Origin: Prolixibacteraceae bacterium
GTDB lineage: Bacteria > Bacteroidota > Bacteroidia > Bacteroidales > Prolixibacteraceae
DNA length: 9,695 nucleotides
NCBI GenBank assembly: GCA_003450125.1
Contig: DMFR01000102.1
Span: forward strand, 12,211 to 21,905
Direction: 5' to 3'
Both the position numbers and the translations under genes were made by a program. This document shows positions 7,232-9,695 of this stretch, piece after piece; the first letter of the stretch is position 1, and every line of letters begins with the position of its first letter. The notes under the pieces are model-generated. The model was given only the letters and a program-made list of their open reading frames with translations. It ran no database searches and was not told where the DNA came from.

Positions 7232-7246
7232 TCTGACTGGGTCAGA
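7232..7246 (-). other. Short hairpin at the STAS stop codon, just before rnz
   Basis: TCTGAC (7232-7237) and GTCAGA (7241-7246) form a perfect 6-bp inverted repeat with a 3-nt loop. In minus-strand RNA one arm holds the UGA stop codon of the STAS gene, and the hairpin ends 7 nt before the rnz AUG at 7224. It would occupy the ribosome landing zone of rnz and be melted by a ribosome ending translation of the STAS gene. A 6-bp hairpin can arise by chance, so a regulatory role is only a suggestion. Confidence 0.35.
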
Positions 7247-7601
7247 TGGTTTGTTTGCCTTTTTCATACAGAATCCCTGCTGCTTCTTCTGCCGTTCTGG
7301 TGATAACCAAAACCGTATGAAGCATTGAAATCCTGATAATCTGCTCAACATCGCGCTGTAAGCCAGTTAAAACAAATGTTCCCAATGCTTCTTCACACAG
7401 GCGGTTGGCCACTAAAATAGCGCTTAAACCTGAAGAATCGCAGTATTCACATTCACTGATATCCAGTATGATGTTCCTTTCACCCTTGGCACTGACTGCT
7501 ACCAGTTCTGATTTTAAGTCCGGAGCATTGTTAATGTCCAGCCTTTCCTTCAGAACCTTTACAAGTGTATAGTCTGTAATTTTTTGTATCTCGAAATCCA
7601 T
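7242..7601 (-). CDS. STAS-domain anti-sigma-factor antagonist (SpoIIAA/RsbV-like)
   Basis: Single STAS domain of 119 residues. The fold is recognisable from the N-terminal strands (DYTLVKVLKERLDINNAPDLK, 10-30), the central strand NIILDIS (43-49) and the switch loop DSSGLSAIL (55-63). In SpoIIAA/RsbV proteins a Ser in this loop, aligned here with Ser57, is phosphorylated by a partner kinase; the unphosphorylated form binds the anti-sigma factor and frees the sigma factor. No kinase, phosphatase, anti-sigma or sigma gene is in the window, so its partner must be elsewhere, and in Bacteroidota such proteins may serve other partner-switch systems. It lies 44 nt after the S1 gene and 17 nt before rnz on the same strand, so it is probably part of a three-gene transcript. 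The cysteines near the switch loop (Cys51, Cys54) are unusual but not diagnostic. The start ATG at 7601 is the only good one. Confidence 0.9.
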   Translation of the reverse strand: MDFEIQKITDYTLVKVLKERLDINNAPDLKSELVAVSAKGERNIILDISECEYCDSSGLSAILVANRLCEEALGTFVLTGLQRDVEQIIRISMLHTVLVITRTAEEAAGILYEKGKQTI

Positions 7602-7645
7602 AGTCTAAAAATATTAAATTCCAATGGATTTTCAATTACCAAAGA

Positions 7646-9695
7646 CTAATTTTCTTTCTGCTCGTCGGCTTCCATCTGTGTTCTTAAAGCTGCCAACTCA
7701 GAGATATCGCCCAATGTAGTCTTTTCTGCATTGTTTTCTTTCACTGGTTTCACAGCCTTTGTTGTAGTTGGTTTGGCCTTGCTGGTTTTTCTTTTGGCTG
7801 TTTCTTCAGCTTTTTTCTCATCTTCGAATACTCTTGAATGAGATAAGATAATCCGTTTGGCAGCTTTCGAGAATTCAATGACTTTGAATTCCAGTTTTTC
7901 TTCCAACTGAGCCTGACTTCCGTCTTCTTTTACCAAGTGACGTGGAGTTGCAAATCCTTCTACTCCATAAGGAAGAGCGATGGTTGCACCCTTGTCGAAT
8001 AACTCAACGATGGTTCCTTCATGAACTGAATCCACAGAGAAAATCGTTTCGAACACATCCCATGGATTTTCTTCCAGTTGTTTGTGTCCAAGGCTTAAAC
8101 GACGGTTTTCCTTGTCAATATCAAGAACAATTACTTCGATTTCAGAGCCGATGGAAGTAAATTCTGAAGGATGTTTGATTTTCTTGGTCCAGCTAAGATC
8201 CGAGATGTGGATCAGGCCGTCAACACCTTCCTGAATTTCTACAAATACACCGAAATTGGTGAAGTTACGTACATTGGCTTTGTGTTTTGTTCCAACGCCA
8301 AATACGGTATCGATATCTTGCCAAGGATCAGATTTCAATTGCTTGATGCCCAAAGACATTTTGCGTTCGTCACGATCAAGGGTTAAGATTTGAGCTTCTA
8401 CCTCGTCGCCAACTTTCAGGAAGTCCTGAGCAGAGCGTAAATGCTGTGACCATGACATTTCAGAAACGTGGATCAAACCTTCAACACCGGCAGCAATTTC
8501 TACAAATGCACCGTAGTCGGCCATTACCACTACTTTTCCCTTAACTGTGTCGCCAACTTTCAGTTCAGCGCCAAGGCTATCCCATGGGTGAGGTGTCAAT
8601 TGTTTCAGACCTAAAGCGATGCGTTTCTTTTCATCATCGAAGTCAAGAATTACAACGTTCAGTTTCTGATCCAGTTCAACGATCTCGTTTGGATGAGAAA
8701 TACGGCCCCATGACAAGTCGGTGATGTGGATTAATCCATCTACGCCGCCAAGGTCAATAAATACTCCGTAAGAAGTAACGTTTTTAACCGTTCCTTCGAG
8801 TACCTGGCCTTTTTCCAATTTAGAGATAATTTCCTTTTTCTGCAATTCGAGTTCTGCCTCGATCAATGCCTTGTGAGAAACTACCACGTTACGGAATTCA
8901 TGGTTGATTTTAACCACTTTGAATTCCATCGTTTTGTCCACATACATGTCATAATCGCGGATTGGTTTCACATCGATCTGTGAACCTGGAAGGAATGCTT
9001 CGATTCCAAATACATCAACGATCATACCGCCTTTGGTACGACACTTGATGTAACCCTTGATAATTTCATCTTTTTCAAGCGCTTCGTTTACACGATCCCA
9101 TGACCGTAATGCCCTTGCTTTTTTGTGTGAAAGGATCATTTGTCCTTTTAAATCTTCCAGGCTTTCAATGTAAACTTCCACCAAATCTTTTGGTTTCAAT
9201 TCAGGATTGTAACGGAATTCGTTCAAGCTGACAATACCATCTGATTTGTAGCCGATATCAATAACGACTTCACGTTTGTTCATTGAAATAACCTTTCCTT
9301 CAACCACTTCTTTTTCCTGAACGGTGGTAAGGGTTTTTTCATACAGCGTTTCCAGGTCATTGGCCTGTCTGCCATTGAATCCTTTGTCTTCCTTTACCAA
9401 AGCATCCCAGTCAAAATCGGCTGAGTCAGCCACCACAGCTTTTGCTGCTTTTGCTGCCTTTGGTTGTTTTGCAATCTTTACAGGTGCAACAAATTCATCT
9501 TCTACTGCTGGTGCAGCAACTTCCTCCTGGACTACAGGCGCAGCTGCTTCTTCTACTACTGCTACTGGTGTTTCAACAGTTTCTTCTACCACTGCAGGTG
9601 TTTCTGCAACAGTCTCTTCCACTACTGCCATTGGTGTTTCAACAGTTTCCTGTTGTTCGAGTTCTTCCCTTGTATCAAGGTTCTCATTGTTGTTT
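7646..9695 (-). CDS. rpsA: 30S ribosomal protein S1, 5' end beyond the window
   Basis: S1 binds mRNA on the 30S subunit and helps initiation, which matters in this group where Shine-Dalgarno sequences are rare. Numbering from the in-frame ATG at 9631, there are six S1 (OB-fold) domains at about 107-169, 187-254, 274-342, 359-429, 446-516 and 533-599, the same number as E. coli. Domains 3-5 are the most canonical (GVFIDLGGVDGLIHITDLSW and relatives), and each is followed by a QL...PW linker. The C-terminal tail (about 604-661) is Lys/Ala/Thr-rich and ends in an acidic stretch. The N-terminal 50 residues are an acidic, Ala/Val/Pro/Glu-rich extension. The frame stays open upstream of 9631 to the edge and encodes 21 more acidic residues (NNNENLDTREELEQQ...), so 9631 is probably an internal Met and the true start lies outside. 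The promoter is not visible. Confidence 0.95.
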   Translation of the reverse strand, partial: NNNENLDTREELEQQETVETPMAVVEETVAETPAVVEETVETPVAVVEEAAAPVVQEEVAAPAVEDEFVAPVKIAKQPKAAKAAKAVVADSADFDWDALVKEDKGFNGRQANDLETLYEKTLTTVQEKEVVEGKVISMNKREVVIDIGYKSDGIVSLNEFRYNPELKPKDLVEVYIESLEDLKGQMILSHKKARALRSWDRVNEALEKDEIIKGYIKCRTKGGMIVDVFGIEAFLPGSQIDVKPIRDYDMYVDKTMEFKVVKINHEFRNVVVSHKALIEAELELQKKEIISKLEKGQVLEGTVKNVTSYGVFIDLGGVDGLIHITDLSWGRISHPNEIVELDQKLNVVILDFDDEKKRIALGLKQLTPHPWDSLGAELKVGDTVKGKVVVMADYGAFVEIAAGVEGLIHVSEMSWSQHLRSAQDFLKVGDEVEAQILTLDRDERKMSLGIKQLKSDPWQDIDTVFGVGTKHKANVRNFTNFGVFVEIQEGVDGLIHISDLSWTKKIKHPSEFTSIGSEIEVIVLDIDKENRRLSLGHKQLEENPWDVFETIFSVDSVHEGTIVELFDKGATIALPYGVEGFATPRHLVKEDGSQAQLEEKLEFKVIEFSKAAKRIILSHSRVFEDEKKAEETAKRKTSKAKPTTTKAVKPVKENNAEKTTLGDISELAALRTQMEADEQKEN
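9548..9649 (-). repeat. Degenerate tandem repeats in the S1 acidic N-terminal extension
   Basis: The S1 reading frame here encodes three imperfect units of the form ETP(x)AVVEE(TV): ETPMAVVEETVA, ETPAVVEETV and ETPVAVVEE. The DNA is also repeated, with ggtgtttcaacagtttc-like segments at about 30-36 bp spacing and differences mostly at synonymous sites. Units of 12 and 10 codons keep the frame, so copy-number change would lengthen or shorten the protein without breaking it. Confidence 0.6.

Noticed and set aside
7602..7645. Terminator or promoter between rpsA and the STAS gene
   Set aside because: Only a weak TCC/GGA inverted repeat and AT-rich sequence are visible, with no stable stem, U-tract or -7 consensus.

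Overview
The window looks like core chromosome of a Bacteroidota bacterium, probably Bacteroidales/Marinilabiliales-like. The evidence is a DUF3822 gene next to rsmD, a six-domain ribosomal protein S1 with a long acidic N-terminal extension, start codons without Shine-Dalgarno sequences, and one match to the Bacteroidota -7 promoter box (TAnnTTTG). I see no phage, insertion sequence, CRISPR array, tRNA or rRNA gene. Coding density is very high, and no gene-free gap exceeds about 90 bases.

Layout. Left block, all on the minus strand and probably one operon read right to left from about 4825: a DUF3822 protein (3943-4788), rsmD (3404-3952, overlapping it by 10 nt), a secreted AcvB/VirJ-family serine hydrolase (2689-3384), and a full-length MprF-type aminoacyl-phosphatidylglycerol synthase/flippase (45-2633). 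An 8-bp tandem repeat lies just past mprF at the left edge. Centre, plus strand: a stand-alone RecD-like superfamily 1 helicase (4879-6303), divergent from the DUF3822 operon. Right block, minus strand: ribosomal protein S1 (7646 to beyond the right edge), a STAS anti-sigma-factor antagonist (7242-7601), and ribonuclease Z (6295-7224), whose 3' end overlaps the helicase 3' end tail to tail.

How the genes may work together. MprF adds an amino acid to phosphatidylglycerol and flips the product. AcvB of Agrobacterium hydrolyses lysyl-phosphatidylglycerol. The neighbouring mprF and acvB-like genes therefore suggest a maker/eraser pair that sets membrane charge. RsmD (16S rRNA methylation), S1 (mRNA binding on the 30S subunit) and RNase Z (tRNA 3' processing) are translation functions.

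The most unexpected non-coding signal is inside the RNase Z coding sequence. About 60-100 nt after the start codon, the minus-strand RNA can form a 14-bp stem with a 5-nt loop, followed directly by a U-tract. This has the shape of an intrinsic terminator inside a gene. A second, smaller hairpin sits just before the same start codon, over the STAS stop codon. Together they suggest, but do not prove, that rnz is separately controlled within the S1-STAS-rnz transcript.
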